From positions 2,316,501 to 2,380,500 of the forward strand of contig JAYMNP010000001.1 in NCBI GenBank assembly GCA_036941025.1: 64,000 bases of DNA, read 5' to 3'. The notes below the pieces were generated by a model. It did no database searches. It was not told the origin of the DNA and worked only from the letters and a program-made list of their open reading frames with translations. The DNA comes from Lachnospiraceae bacterium JLR.KK002. Lineage in GTDB: Bacteria > Bacillota > Clostridia > Lachnospirales > Lachnospiraceae. The first letter of the stretch is position 1. Each line of letters begins with the position of its first letter. Positions 35,529-45,427 of the stretch are shown here, one piece after another. The position numbers and the translations under genes are program-made.

Positions 35529-35906
35529 ATGATGAAAACCAGTGAATCTGCAGAAAATTATCTGGAAACCATTTTAATTCTGAGCCGGAAACTGCCCGTG
35601 GTCCGTTCCATAGACGTATCGGTGGAACTGGGCTTTAAGAAATCCAGCGTCAGCGTAGCCATGAAGAATCTGCGGGAAAAAGGTCATATTACCGTTTCTG
35701 ATGCAGGCTATATCACCTTAACGGAATCGGGACGTGACATTGCAGAAATGATTTACGAACGCCACCGTTTTCTCTCCGGCTGGCTCACCAGCCTGGGCGT
35801 GGACGAAAAAATTGCGGCAGAAGACGCCTGCCGCATGGAACATGTTATCAGCCGGGAGAGCTTTGCAGCTATCAAGAAAGCTGTGGAACATAATTTTTCT
35901 TTGTGA
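35529..35906 (+). CDS. DtxR/MntR family metal-dependent regulator
   Basis: A 125-residue repressor starting MMKTSESAENYLETI; the ATG has GGAGG seven bases upstream. The winged helix spans ~10-70 (SSVSVAMKNLREKG recognition helix). Metal ligands expected of MntR are present in the dimer domain (Glu12, the His in YERHRFL, and the Glu/His of AEDACRMEH). It lacks the SH3-like third domain of long DtxR proteins. It could act on sites such as the palindrome in the feo promoter. Confidence 0.85.
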   Translation: MMKTSESAENYLETILILSRKLPVVRSIDVSVELGFKKSSVSVAMKNLREKGHITVSDAGYITLTESGRDIAEMIYERHRFLSGWLTSLGVDEKIAAEDACRMEHVISRESFAAIKKAVEHNFSL

Positions 35907-35914
35907 AATTCCTG

Positions 35915-37573
35915 TTATGAAAGGGGTACGGCCTGCTGCTTCATGACAAATTTTTCATGATACATCATTTTATCCGCCCTGCGCAGGGTATCGCCCAAAT
36001 CGTAATCTATCTCATTGTCATATAGTTTGTAACCACAGGCAATCTGAATGGGATATTCCTCCGGATTGCTCTGATTACATCTGTCCACCTCTGTTTTCAG
36101 CTTCTGAACCCGTTTTCCGCATTCTTCCAGCGAAACGCCTTTCAGGAGCACGCAGAATTCGTCGCCGCCCATACGGTAACACTTCCCAATATCGCCGAAC
36201 ACCTTTTCTATCAGCTTTGCACTGCATTGGATATAGCGGTCGCCCTTTTCATGGCCCAGGGTATCGTTGCATTTTTTCAGATTATTCAAATCAAACATAA
36301 CCACAATGCTGTTCTCCGGAGAAAAATCCTTCTGCTCAATATATTCGGCATAGGCGGTACGGTTTAAAATCCCTGTAAGCTGATCGTGATACGCCATCTC
36401 CTCGTATTTCCGGGCCTGCAGGCCAATGGCCATCAGCCGCCGGGTTTCTTTGACCGAACGGACGCCCAGCACAATAATATAGGTGAGAAATCCCACCATA
36501 CCCAGAACCATCATGGAAGTTCCGTTGGATATATAATAGACCACAATATCTACCGCCATCCCCAGGATACAGGCACAGGCGCATCCCAGCAGTGTCTGCA
36601 GCTTCTTATTCCATCCCACGGTACGCAGTTCCCGCACGGACATAACAAGAAACACCAGCACCAGAAAAACCATGGTTGCATGGGTCATCCACAGGGTCTG
36701 CCTCAGGTCTGCAATTCCTTTTACCTGCAATATCAGGGACAGCACCGTTACCGCCATGCTCAGAATACAGGGCAGGTACCATATCAGACTGTCTCTGGTG
36801 GAAAACAGTTCCTTCACATACAGAATAAAGGGAACCACTACCAGCATCAGGCACAGAAAAGGCAGATTGGCCAGCGGAATGGAAAATGGAAAAATCAGAG
36901 ACATGGAAGCCATATCCGTAATTTTCCACAGACCGATATTCAGAGAAAACATCCCCAGCATAATCAGGCTCTTGTCCACTTCGGCAGTGTGATAAATGGA
37001 CATGGTAAAAAAGATAAACACCAGCCCTATCACAATCGCCACAAAACTTAACACAAAGGCCAGAAAATCCTCTTTTAAAATATGTCCCCATATACCGTAC
37101 TTTGAACCCACATAAAAATCCGGTACAATATTCCTGGAGCTCTCATAAACCGGCGTCAGTATTACCCGGACTTCCTTCCCCGCATCCGCAAAATTAATCA
37201 GAATCGTATTCCAGTTACTTCCCGGCGTTTTCCCAAATCCATTGGTTTCTTCCGGCCGGAGGGTATAGATACACTCCCCTTCCAGATATGCTTCCACATT
37301 TTGATGAATACTGTAAAAGGCCAGGCTGCTTCCTCCCTCAGATACATCGGAAATTTCCATGGTGTACACATCTCTCACCCCCAGAGGGGCGCTTTCATCT
37401 TCCATATGAACCAAATCATAATTTTCAAATTTAAAGAAACTGGTGTCCATCTGGTTATGTACTGCATGGTTGGTAATATTTGCACACAAATACAGAAAAA
37501 AGAAAAACACCATCACAACACAGGCTGCATAAAATCCCGGTATTATACGCCTCATCTTCTTTTTCCATTCCAT
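35915..37573 (-). CDS. Membrane-bound diguanylate cyclase
   Basis: A 552-residue protein: one N-terminal membrane helix, an extracytoplasmic sensory domain (~40-180), seven helices (~185-400) as in 7TM receptors with diverse intracellular modules, then a GGDEF domain with the intact motif RMGGDEFC. It makes cyclic di-GMP. No RxxD inhibitory site is seen before the motif. The HD-GYP gene upstream is 32 bp away on the same strand, so synthesis and breakdown enzymes may be co-expressed. Confidence 0.9.
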   Translation of the reverse strand: MEWKKKMRRIIPGFYAACVVMVFFFFLYLCANITNHAVHNQMDTSFFKFENYDLVHMEDESAPLGVRDVYTMEISDVSEGGSSLAFYSIHQNVEAYLEGECIYTLRPEETNGFGKTPGSNWNTILINFADAGKEVRVILTPVYESSRNIVPDFYVGSKYGIWGHILKEDFLAFVLSFVAIVIGLVFIFFTMSIYHTAEVDKSLIMLGMFSLNIGLWKITDMASMSLIFPFSIPLANLPFLCLMLVVVPFILYVKELFSTRDSLIWYLPCILSMAVTVLSLILQVKGIADLRQTLWMTHATMVFLVLVFLVMSVRELRTVGWNKKLQTLLGCACACILGMAVDIVVYYISNGTSMMVLGMVGFLTYIIVLGVRSVKETRRLMAIGLQARKYEEMAYHDQLTGILNRTAYAEYIEQKDFSPENSIVVMFDLNNLKKCNDTLGHEKGDRYIQCSAKLIEKVFGDIGKCYRMGGDEFCVLLKGVSLEECGKRVQKLKTEVDRCNQSNPEEYPIQIACGYKLYDNEIDYDLGDTLRRADKMMYHEKFVMKQQAVPLS

Positions 37574-37604
37574 ATCAAATTCACCGTATCCTTACAAACA
37601 GTTA

Positions 37605-38711
37605 CTATTTTATGATGATACTGGCACAGCTCATATCTTCTGCCAGATTGTAAATTCTGCCGGATTTCAGCCCTACGACCGTAGGTCTTAAAATATAGCC
37701 GGATTTATTGGCCACCACTTTTGCTTTCTCCCCGTTACTCAACTCCACAATACAGTCCACCGGATACAGAATTACGCTTTCCATGAAACTTTTCATCACA
37801 TTGATGTCCAGTTCCCCGGTCATAGACATAATCATTTCCACCGCGTCCCGCTGGGAATATGCTTTCTTGTAGACGCGTTCCGTCACCAGCGCATCGTAGA
37901 TATCTGCTACTGACAGGATTTTGGCAAAAAGATGGATTTTTTCTTCGGGCAGCCCCATGGGATATCCTCTGCCGCTGATTTTCTCATGGTGCTGCAGCAC
38001 TCCCATGGCAATAGGCTCTGAAATGGCCTCTTTGTCTTTCAGTATGGTATAGCCGAACAGGGAATGCTTTTTCATCACGGCAAATTCTTCGTCTGTGAGT
38101 TTGCCCGCTTTATTCAGAATCTCATTGGGAATTCTTGATTTACCCACATCATGAAGCAGGCCGGAAATCCCGATATCGTACACCTGCCTGTCCGACAGTC
38201 CATGCTTCTTTCCCACAATCATGGCCATGGTAGCCACATCCACGCTGTGCTTAAAGGTATATTCGTCGCTCACTTTCAGGGCGCTGATGTCCACCGCAAT
38301 GGCCTGATTGTCTGTAATGGCCTTCATCAGGTTCTGGGTAATTGCGTCGGTGGTATCTGCAAAGTTTTCCGCATCCGTATTGTTGTACAGATACTGAATT
38401 CCCGCAGATACCCGCTGTTTCACGCTCTCGGATAATTTTACTTTGGCAGGGTCCGATTTCCGGGTCTTCTCGATGGTTTTCTGAATGGATTCCGGTATTT
38501 CCGGTTCCTGACTGCCCGGCTCCTCCGGATCTTCTTCCCCTTCTCTGATATACACACCCATAACGCCCATTTTCAACAGGGATTCTATCAGATAATCATC
38601 CAAAGGAGCGCCTCTTGCAATCAATACTCTGCCTGACCGGTCCACAATGGCCTGGTCTATCCTCATTCCTTCTTTTAATCTTCTCGTACTTGTATAAATT
38701 CTTCTGACCAA
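37605..38711 (-). CDS. HD-GYP cyclic di-GMP phosphodiesterase
   Basis: A 368-residue cytosolic protein. The HD-GYP domain spans ~150-330 with GLLHDVGKSRIPNEIL, HHEKISGRGYPMGL and ADIYDALVTER; metal ligands appear intact. The N-terminal ~100 residues resemble the domain found before HD-GYP in many clostridial proteins. It degrades cyclic di-GMP and precedes a diguanylate cyclase gene. Confidence 0.9.
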   Translation of the reverse strand: MVRRIYTSTRRLKEGMRIDQAIVDRSGRVLIARGAPLDDYLIESLLKMGVMGVYIREGEEDPEEPGSQEPEIPESIQKTIEKTRKSDPAKVKLSESVKQRVSAGIQYLYNNTDAENFADTTDAITQNLMKAITDNQAIAVDISALKVSDEYTFKHSVDVATMAMIVGKKHGLSDRQVYDIGISGLLHDVGKSRIPNEILNKAGKLTDEEFAVMKKHSLFGYTILKDKEAISEPIAMGVLQHHEKISGRGYPMGLPEEKIHLFAKILSVADIYDALVTERVYKKAYSQRDAVEMIMSMTGELDINVMKSFMESVILYPVDCIVELSNGEKAKVVANKSGYILRPTVVGLKSGRIYNLAEDMSCASIIIK

Positions 38712-38790
38712 CTGACTTTACCGCCTCACTGTCCATTTTTCGTGCATATTATAACACAATTACCGTGCAATTCCAACAGAAACCTGTATG

Positions 38791-41313
38791 TTATCTGGCT
38801 CTGACAGACTTTACTTTAGACCAGCCGGAATAAATTTTCATCTGTTTCCCGCCTGATTTTACTGTTTTGTACGTGCGGATTCTGACGTAATACTTTTTCC
38901 CGGCTTTCTGACCGGAAATGGTTTTGGATGTGGTTCTGCTGCTTTTCACCGTCACTTTTTTCGTGGATTTTCCGGTAAATTTACTGCTGGTGGAATACTG
39001 GATTTCATATCCGCTGGTCTGGGTACTCTGTTTTTTCCATTTCACGGTAAATCCCCTGGATTTTGCTGTCAGTCCGGTAAGGGATGTTTTCCCAGGTTCA
39101 ATCACAAAGTTCTTTTTCAGGGTTCCGCTGTAATCTCCGATGAGCCGGACTGTTACCTCTGCCTGCCCCACCAGCACATTATTCCGGTAAGAAATCTGAT
39201 ACTGTCTGCTGTTGATATTCCTGCCTGTCCGATCCCTCACCCATACCTGAGGCTTCTTGCTTTTTCCGCTGTATACGGTGCGTTCCATGGACAGTACGAC
39301 TTTTTCCGGCCGGTAAATGATTTCCTGTGACGCCACTTTTCCGCAGCTGCATTCCTCCATTCTGGAGCCGTCCTGCCGGGGTGTAGCCGGCTGCACCACA
39401 GTCTCAAAATCATGAATATGCACTTCTTCCGGTACTTCTTCCGGAGACTCAGGTTCCGGCGAAATAACCGGAGGGGTTACCGGCATTTCTTCCGGCGGGG
39501 TAACGGGCGGAGTTACCGGTATTTCTTCCGGCGGAGTAACGGGCGGAGTTACCGGTATTTCTTCCGGCGGGGTGACTGATGTTCCATCCTGAAACAGCAC
39601 AGGCTTCTGAGCCAGTATCCTGTCTTTCAGATTCTTTACGTCTGCCACCGTATTCAGGTCTTCCGTATAATACTCAGACAAAAACAGGAAGGTATAGTCT
39701 CCCGGTTTTGCATCCGGCTCCGCCTGCAGATAATACCGTCCCGGATGTTCCTGAGCGGTGATCAGTGCAATGCTGTTGCCCCAGTCGGTTTTTGCAGAAA
39801 TATCTGCCCCGCTGCCTTCCCAGTATTCCGTCTTTATCTTAATTACATAATCTGCTTCATACAGTCCCAGTTCATCGGCTTCTTCACTGGTAAAAGGCGT
39901 TCCGTCTTCATCGTACCACACCAGCTCAAAAAAGACGTTTTCATCCGGTATGGCTCCGTCCGGAGTTCTTCTGATTTTATTCAAATCCACTTCCCTGGGA
40001 GCAGAGGCAATGGAAATACTCCTCACCTGTGGTTCGTCTGCCACAGTTCCTCTCACCACGCTCCACACGCCTCTGTCATATTTCAGACTGAAACCATTCT
40101 CAATACTTCTCTCCGCCAGCACGAAATTACTCCGCACCGCATTGGAAGGATCCGCTGTGATATAGTCTCTCCCCGGTATAATGGAACCTGTAGCCATACG
40201 GTTTCCCGGACAGATTACGGTGGTACCGGTAACCTGCCCCCGAATCGCTGCCTGCGTTGTCCCATCCAGTATCAGAACGCCCCGTTCTCCATCCTGAATA
40301 CCTGTACCTCTGAAATTCCCTTTAATTTCCGCATTCACTCCGCTTAAGTCCAGGCCGCCGCCATTGCGCAGCGTGACGTTCTCCAGGGTTCCCGCCTTAA
40401 ATTTCAGAGTTCCTCCGTCTGCAATTACAATATTTCCGATATTTTCCACTTCTGCATCTGACATCAGACTGGCCCTCAGAGTCAGCGTCGTAGTTCCGTT
40501 ACCGCGGAATTTGTTTATCCACATGGTACTGCCTGCCGCACCTGCAGCCTGAATTTCCGCCTGGCTGGTCAGACTGGTATCCACATAATCCCGCACCCTT
40601 ACTCTGGTATCCAGATTCACCGTTGCTTTGCCTCTGTACGGCACATTTCCATCTATTGCCTCATGGCCCATAAGGACTGCCTGAAGGATGGTTTTGTCAT
40701 TGGAATTCTGAACCGTCAGGGAAGCATTGCTGCCAACTGCTGTTCCCGGATAACCGCCGGCACAGATGGTGGGCAGCAGTTCTTTTTCCGTACCGCCCAT
40801 ACCTCCTGAGCCGCCGTCCAGATAAGTATCCACATTGTCCAGTGTCAGGCTGTGGCCTGCCAGAAAGATTTCCCGGTGAGGAACACTGTTCAGCGCATTG
40901 GAAGATTCCATGGTCAGTTTCATATTCCGAAAGACCACATTATCCCCTTCCAGCTGCAGGGGACTTCTGCAGTTTAAAGTACTCTGGCTGACAGAAATAC
41001 CCTGAATCACCGTTCCTGCCGGAATTTTCACCGGAATCATCCGGCCGCCTGGCTCTGCCTCCTGGCCAATGGTAATCAGATTGTTTATGGTAATGGGGCT
41101 CTGTTTCTGCTGCAGCGCCGCCATAAATTCTTCTCTTGTGTAAACGGTAACTCCGCCTTCTCTGGCGGTTCCCCGAACTTCCGTATGCTGCCGCACCGCT
41201 TCCGTGCCCTGTGCCGGAACTATCTGCGTATTCTGTGCCAGAGCTGTCTCAGACAGGCTCATAAGCAGAATGGCTGCCGCAAGTAACATACGAAAAGACC
41301 TGTTTTTTCTCAT
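38791..41313 (-). CDS. Large secreted protein, beta-helix-like with Fn3-type C-terminus
   Basis: An 840-residue exported protein. Residues 1-26 are a signal peptide. A region of ~50-380 with repeated V/L-x-N patterns (LTLDNVDTYLDGG, NLITIGQE) looks like a pectate-lyase-type beta-helix. A proline-rich stalk with repeated TPPEEIPV units lies at ~580-635. The end carries a Fn3-like domain (YRNNVLVGQAEVTV, GYEIQYSTSSKF, YYVRIRTYK). No LPXTG motif is seen. It may bind or act on polysaccharide. The nearby cyclic di-GMP enzymes make a surface role plausible, but no direct link is shown. Confidence 0.8.
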   Translation of the reverse strand: MRKNRSFRMLLAAAILLMSLSETALAQNTQIVPAQGTEAVRQHTEVRGTAREGGVTVYTREEFMAALQQKQSPITINNLITIGQEAEPGGRMIPVKIPAGTVIQGISVSQSTLNCRSPLQLEGDNVVFRNMKLTMESSNALNSVPHREIFLAGHSLTLDNVDTYLDGGSGGMGGTEKELLPTICAGGYPGTAVGSNASLTVQNSNDKTILQAVLMGHEAIDGNVPYRGKATVNLDTRVRVRDYVDTSLTSQAEIQAAGAAGSTMWINKFRGNGTTTLTLRASLMSDAEVENIGNIVIADGGTLKFKAGTLENVTLRNGGGLDLSGVNAEIKGNFRGTGIQDGERGVLILDGTTQAAIRGQVTGTTVICPGNRMATGSIIPGRDYITADPSNAVRSNFVLAERSIENGFSLKYDRGVWSVVRGTVADEPQVRSISIASAPREVDLNKIRRTPDGAIPDENVFFELVWYDEDGTPFTSEEADELGLYEADYVIKIKTEYWEGSGADISAKTDWGNSIALITAQEHPGRYYLQAEPDAKPGDYTFLFLSEYYTEDLNTVADVKNLKDRILAQKPVLFQDGTSVTPPEEIPVTPPVTPPEEIPVTPPVTPPEEMPVTPPVISPEPESPEEVPEEVHIHDFETVVQPATPRQDGSRMEECSCGKVASQEIIYRPEKVVLSMERTVYSGKSKKPQVWVRDRTGRNINSRQYQISYRNNVLVGQAEVTVRLIGDYSGTLKKNFVIEPGKTSLTGLTAKSRGFTVKWKKQSTQTSGYEIQYSTSSKFTGKSTKKVTVKSSRTTSKTISGQKAGKKYYVRIRTYKTVKSGGKQMKIYSGWSKVKSVRAR

Positions 41314-41418
41314 TGCTCATCTCCTTTTCCGGAGGGACGCAGGACACCGACAGGCGCCCTGCTCCCCTGAGTTTTAAAGTATCGCTGAAACATTGCCTGT
41401 TTTCCGTCAGCAGACGCC

Positions 41419-41763
41419 CTAAGATACTTCTATTTCTTTAATCTGATGTTCATTTCCCTGTATCAGATATGTATGCTCGCTGCCGCAGTAAGGGCAGATT
41501 TTTCCATGCTCCACCGTAGGGTAGGTTTCCTGACAGTCTTCGCAGTAAGTAATGGCCGGGATGGTCTCTATTACCAGCTCGCATCCGTCCATCCGCTGGC
41601 TTTTGGAGCATTTCCATTTCCAGCAGTCCTTCAGATAATAAGGAATGATGGTGGAAACTTCTCCAATCTGAAGGGTTACTTTTGTAATTTTGTCTGCCTG
41701 GTTTTCCTCTGCCACACGCTCTACGGTTTTCACAATATGAAACACGATTCCTAATTCATGCAC
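41419..41763 (-). CDS. hypA: Nickel metallochaperone HypA
   Basis: A 114-residue HypA/HybF family protein. MHE at the N-terminus supplies the nickel ligands, and two CXXC pairs (Cys74/77 in CEDC and Cys90/93 in CPYC) bind structural zinc. There are no hydrogenase or urease genes nearby. It ends the operon of a CooC-type ATPase and an ACS-like protein, which suggests that it delivers nickel to that system. Confidence 0.88.
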   Translation of the reverse strand: MHELGIVFHIVKTVERVAEENQADKITKVTLQIGEVSTIIPYYLKDCWKWKCSKSQRMDGCELVIETIPAITYCEDCQETYPTVEHGKICPYCGSEHTYLIQGNEHQIKEIEVS

Positions 41764-41787
41764 GGCTGCTCTCCATTCTGTGTCCCG

Positions 41788-44685
41788 CTATTTTATATGA
41801 GCCTGTTTTCTTCCTGTCTTCCGCTTTTCCGCAGTTTTCCCAGGTCTCCCGGTCTTTTTCCCGGCTTTTTTCACTGCCGGCTTATTGGCGAAAATGCTCT
41901 TAAATGCCTTTCCTGCCGCATAGGCTCCGATTTCCTTAAATTTGTCCTCGGATCTGCTCATCTTTGAGCATTCAGGATGATCCCGGTGGAGTCTGATAGC
42001 GTCAAATTCGCATTTGGTGGTACATACGCCGCAGCCAATACACTTGTTCTCATCCACAATGGACACGCCGCAGCTTAAGCAGCGTCCTGCTTCCAGATGT
42101 ACCTGTTCTTCCGTCAGTGTCTTATGGGCATCCCGGAAGGAATGTTTATGGTCAATCTTTTCATCCATGCCTGCTTCCTGACGTCCGATGGTGTCATAAC
42201 CTTCCACCTTAATATTCTTCTTGTTCAGTTCATGGAAATCCCGGCGGTTCCGGCCAATGGTCATGCTGGTGCCCGGATGTACATAACGGTGCAGGGATAC
42301 GGCCGCATTCTTGCCGGCTTCAATGGCGTCAATGACAAACTGAGGCCCTGTATATACATCTCCGCCCACGAAAATATCGGGCTCTGCAGTCTGATACGTC
42401 AGAGCATCCGCTACCGGGTAATTGCCATGCCAGAATTCCACTTTGCTTCCGTCCAGCAGACCGCCCCATTCAATGCCCTGTCCGATGGCAAAGATGACCT
42501 GAGCACAGTCCACGGTTATCAGCTCGTCTTCGTCGTACTGAGGATTGAATTTTCCTTCTTCATCCAGTGTGGCGGTACATTTCTTAAATACCACGGACTG
42601 TACCTTTCCGCCGGAATCTTTGACAATCTCTTTCGGCCCCCAGCCGTTGTTGATTTTAATTTCTTCTTCCAGTGTTTCCTGAATCTCTTCATCGGAGGCG
42701 GGCATGGTCTCTCTGGATTCCAGACAGAACATTTCCACATCTTTTCCGCCGAAACGGTATGCGGTTCTGGCACAGTCGATGGCTACGTTTCCGCCGCCAA
42801 TCACAATTACTTTGCCCTCCAGCTTCTGCTCCTGGTCTTCCGTTGCATGATGGAGGAAGTTCACTGCAATGTCAATGCCTTTCGCGTCATTTCCGGGAAT
42901 AGGCGGAATCTTGCCGCCCTGGCAGCCGATGGCGATGTAGAATGCCTGGTATCCTTCCCTGCGCAGTTCATCCAATGTTACATCTTTGCCCACTTCCACG
43001 CTGCATTTTATCTCAACGCCAAGTGCACGAATCACGTCAATTTCTGCTTCAATCACGTCTTTTTCCAGTTTGTAGGAAGGAATGCCGTAGGTCATCATTC
43101 CGCCCGGCCTTGCATGTTTCTCAAATACCGTGGGCTTATAGCCTTTTGTCGCCAGATAATAAGCGCAGGATAATCCGGCAGGGCCTGCTCCGATAATGGC
43201 AATTTTCTGCTCCCACTGAGTCAGGCGGTTAGAGGCAATCACCACCGGAGGAATGTATCTGGTTTCTTCATGGAGATCCTGTTCTGCAATGAATTTCTTA
43301 ATATCGTCAATGGCCACCGGAGCGTCAATGGTGCCTCTGGTACATGCCATCTCGCATCGTTTGTTGCAGACACGTCCGCAGATGGCCGGGAATGGGTTGT
43401 CTTTTTTAATCAGCGCCAGTGCTTCCTGATATTTTCCCTCTTTTGCCTTGCGGATGTAGCCCTGTACTGCAATATGGGCCGGACAGGCTGCTTTACAGGG
43501 CGCAGTACCTGTTTTGTAACAGTTAATCCGGTTGTTGTCCCGGTAATCTTCGTCGTATTTGTCTTTGCCCCATACCAGTTTGTCGGGCAATTCGTGTTTG
43601 GGATAACGCACTTCTTTCCCGTTTTTCTTACAGAGCTTCTGTCCCAGCTTCACTGCGCCTGCCGGACAGTATTCCACACATTTTCCGCAGGCCACGCATT
43701 TTTCTTTTTCCACCTTTGCGGTAAATGCGCTGCGGCTCATATTTGGGGTGTTAAACAACTGGGAGGTTCTCAGGGCGTTGCAGATATTCACATTACAGTT
43801 GCAGATTCCGAAAATTTTGTTTTCTCCGTCAATATTGGTAATCTGATGTACGAATCCGTTGTCCTCGGCTTTGCGGAAAATTTCCATGGCTTCTTCGTAT
43901 GTAATATCATGGCCTTTGCCTGTCTCACGGCAGTAGTCTGCAAAGTCTCCCACACCGATACACCAGTTCATCTCGTCGTCGCCGCAGCCTTCTCCCAGTA
44001 TCTGGCGGCTGACGCGGCAGGAACACTGGCCCACGCCGATATGGCCCTCATATTTTTTCAGCCAGTAGGAGATATGCTCCAGGTCAATGGTGCCGTTTTC
44101 CATGGAAATGGCTTTTTCCACCGGAATAACATGCATACCGATACCTGCGCCTCCCGGAGGTACCATGTGGGTAATCCCGTCCAGAGGAATAAAGGTCATG
44201 CGCTCAAAGAAGCTGGCCAGAGCCGGATGTTCCCTGAGACGTTTGTTGCCTTCCGGCCCTTCTTCCATATTAAAGAGTTCTGCGGAACCGGGTACAAACA
44301 TGGGCAGGCAGTATCTGCGGTCTGTGGGCCCCGGAATGGAGCCGTAATGGTCGTAGTTATTGCCATAGTCATATTCCAGAAGGCCGATATAACTCATTTC
44401 ATCCAGCACTTCCTGGAAATGCTCTTTCTCCTCTTCCTTCACATCGTTCATTTTCCAGAGTTCTTCAATTTTGTAATGGTGGCGGACTTTCATGGTCAGG
44501 GCAATGTCCGCCATTTCCTCTGTGACGATTTCCGCCAGCCCCCAGTATTCCGGGTCGGCCACCGTCAGTCCTTTCAGTTTGTGTTTGGCCACATCTGTAA
44601 TCTTTCTTCCAAGTTTCAGTATTTTTTCACTGGGTACCTTGTCTCCCATGTGAGGCGGAATAACCGCTTTGCTCATTTCCGGCAT
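41788..44685 (-). CDS. FAD-dependent oxidoreductase with multiple iron-sulfur domains
   Basis: A 965-residue cytosolic protein. Domains in order: an N-terminal region of ~300 residues with several cysteine motifs (GQCSCRVSRQ, ICNCNVNICN); a ferredoxin motif CVACGKCVEYCPAG; a GltD-type N-terminal iron-sulfur domain (CKAACPAHIAVQGYI, ICGRVCNKRCE); an FAD/NAD(P) domain with AIIGAGPAGLS and VIGGGNVAIDCA; and a C-terminal ferredoxin (CIGCGVCTTKCEF). It resembles GltD or NfnB fused to extra ferredoxins. It could feed electrons to the dehydratase-type activase. Translation follows the ACS-like gene by 19 bp. Confidence 0.85.
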   Translation of the reverse strand: MPEMSKAVIPPHMGDKVPSEKILKLGRKITDVAKHKLKGLTVADPEYWGLAEIVTEEMADIALTMKVRHHYKIEELWKMNDVKEEEKEHFQEVLDEMSYIGLLEYDYGNNYDHYGSIPGPTDRRYCLPMFVPGSAELFNMEEGPEGNKRLREHPALASFFERMTFIPLDGITHMVPPGGAGIGMHVIPVEKAISMENGTIDLEHISYWLKKYEGHIGVGQCSCRVSRQILGEGCGDDEMNWCIGVGDFADYCRETGKGHDITYEEAMEIFRKAEDNGFVHQITNIDGENKIFGICNCNVNICNALRTSQLFNTPNMSRSAFTAKVEKEKCVACGKCVEYCPAGAVKLGQKLCKKNGKEVRYPKHELPDKLVWGKDKYDEDYRDNNRINCYKTGTAPCKAACPAHIAVQGYIRKAKEGKYQEALALIKKDNPFPAICGRVCNKRCEMACTRGTIDAPVAIDDIKKFIAEQDLHEETRYIPPVVIASNRLTQWEQKIAIIGAGPAGLSCAYYLATKGYKPTVFEKHARPGGMMTYGIPSYKLEKDVIEAEIDVIRALGVEIKCSVEVGKDVTLDELRREGYQAFYIAIGCQGGKIPPIPGNDAKGIDIAVNFLHHATEDQEQKLEGKVIVIGGGNVAIDCARTAYRFGGKDVEMFCLESRETMPASDEEIQETLEEEIKINNGWGPKEIVKDSGGKVQSVVFKKCTATLDEEGKFNPQYDEDELITVDCAQVIFAIGQGIEWGGLLDGSKVEFWHGNYPVADALTYQTAEPDIFVGGDVYTGPQFVIDAIEAGKNAAVSLHRYVHPGTSMTIGRNRRDFHELNKKNIKVEGYDTIGRQEAGMDEKIDHKHSFRDAHKTLTEEQVHLEAGRCLSCGVSIVDENKCIGCGVCTTKCEFDAIRLHRDHPECSKMSRSEDKFKEIGAYAAGKAFKSIFANKPAVKKAGKKTGRPGKTAEKRKTGRKQAHIK

Positions 44686-44704
44686 AATGTTCTCCTTTCT
44701 TTTC

Positions 44705-45427
44705 TCATCCGCTGTAACTGTTTCGGTGTAATTCCTTCAGTCCTTCCACTTCATCGCAAATCTGCTTCAAACTGCAGGCGTTGCAGTCCATGGAAAGATT
44801 TTTCAGTACATGATCTATTGCTTTTGTAATCTGTTCTGATTTTTTTAACCGGGCTTCCAGCTCTGCCCAGGGAAATTCCGGTCTGGTGACAAACATTAAT
44901 TTTACCGCTTCCACATCCCTGTTCTTATGATATGCTGCCAGAAACATACTGCCCACCTGGGCAAAGCCCAGTCCTTTCCGGAGGGCCTGTCTGCCCACCC
45001 GCACCGCCTCCCGCTCCTGCGCGGCGGAAACCCGCATCATAAACCCTTCGGGAAACAGGCGGTATCTGATGTACTCCAGGTTCCGTATACGGTTGTACAG
45101 CTCATTGCCTTCTCCCAGGCTGCCCTGTTTCATGCGTACCGCCGCAATTCTGGCATAAGGCCAGTCTTTACGGATTTCTCCCAGGTCTTTTCCGTACAGC
45201 AGGATTTCATCCTCCGGCACCAGTTCCTGATTCGTGGTAAGTATGGTGCTCCCCAGGGCCGGAAGTGTGCCTCCGCCCAGTTCATAAGCCATATCGCTGC
45301 GAAGAATCATGGCCTCTTTGCCCGTATTTTTCCAGCAGCTCTCTCCATGCTTATTCAGCCTCCGGGCCGGATATGCTTCCAGTCCTGCCAGTACTTCCCG
45401 CAGCACGTCGTCATACAGTTTCATCAT
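44705..45427 (-). CDS. Protein resembling a part of acetyl-CoA synthase (CdhC-like)
   Basis: A 240-residue protein. The central stretch (YELGGGTLPALGSTI, VPEDEILLYGKDLGEI, FMMRVSAAQEREA) is similar in pattern to the beta-subunit of CO dehydrogenase/acetyl-CoA synthase. The C-terminus has a cysteine cluster, Cys215-X2-Cys218-X5-Cys224. The known A-cluster spacing is different, so it is not simply an ACS. The start overlaps the stop of the small membrane protein gene by one base (TAATG). With CooC and HypA around it, a nickel site is plausible. The match is by eye. Confidence 0.55.
   Translation of the reverse strand: MMKLYDDVLREVLAGLEAYPARRLNKHGESCWKNTGKEAMILRSDMAYELGGGTLPALGSTILTTNQELVPEDEILLYGKDLGEIRKDWPYARIAAVRMKQGSLGEGNELYNRIRNLEYIRYRLFPEGFMMRVSAAQEREAVRVGRQALRKGLGFAQVGSMFLAAYHKNRDVEAVKLMFVTRPEFPWAELEARLKKSEQITKAIDHVLKNLSMDCNACSLKQICDEVEGLKELHRNSYSG

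Noticed and set aside
39430..39600. CRISPR-like short direct repeats
   Set aside because: The ~45-bp repeats are in frame and encode the TPPEEIPV stalk of a secreted protein; spacing and variation are those of a protein repeat.
41419..44685. HypA and the oxidoreductase as part of a hydrogenase operon
   Set aside because: No hydrogenase subunit or other hyp gene is present; the operon partners are CooC-, HgdAB- and ACS-like instead.
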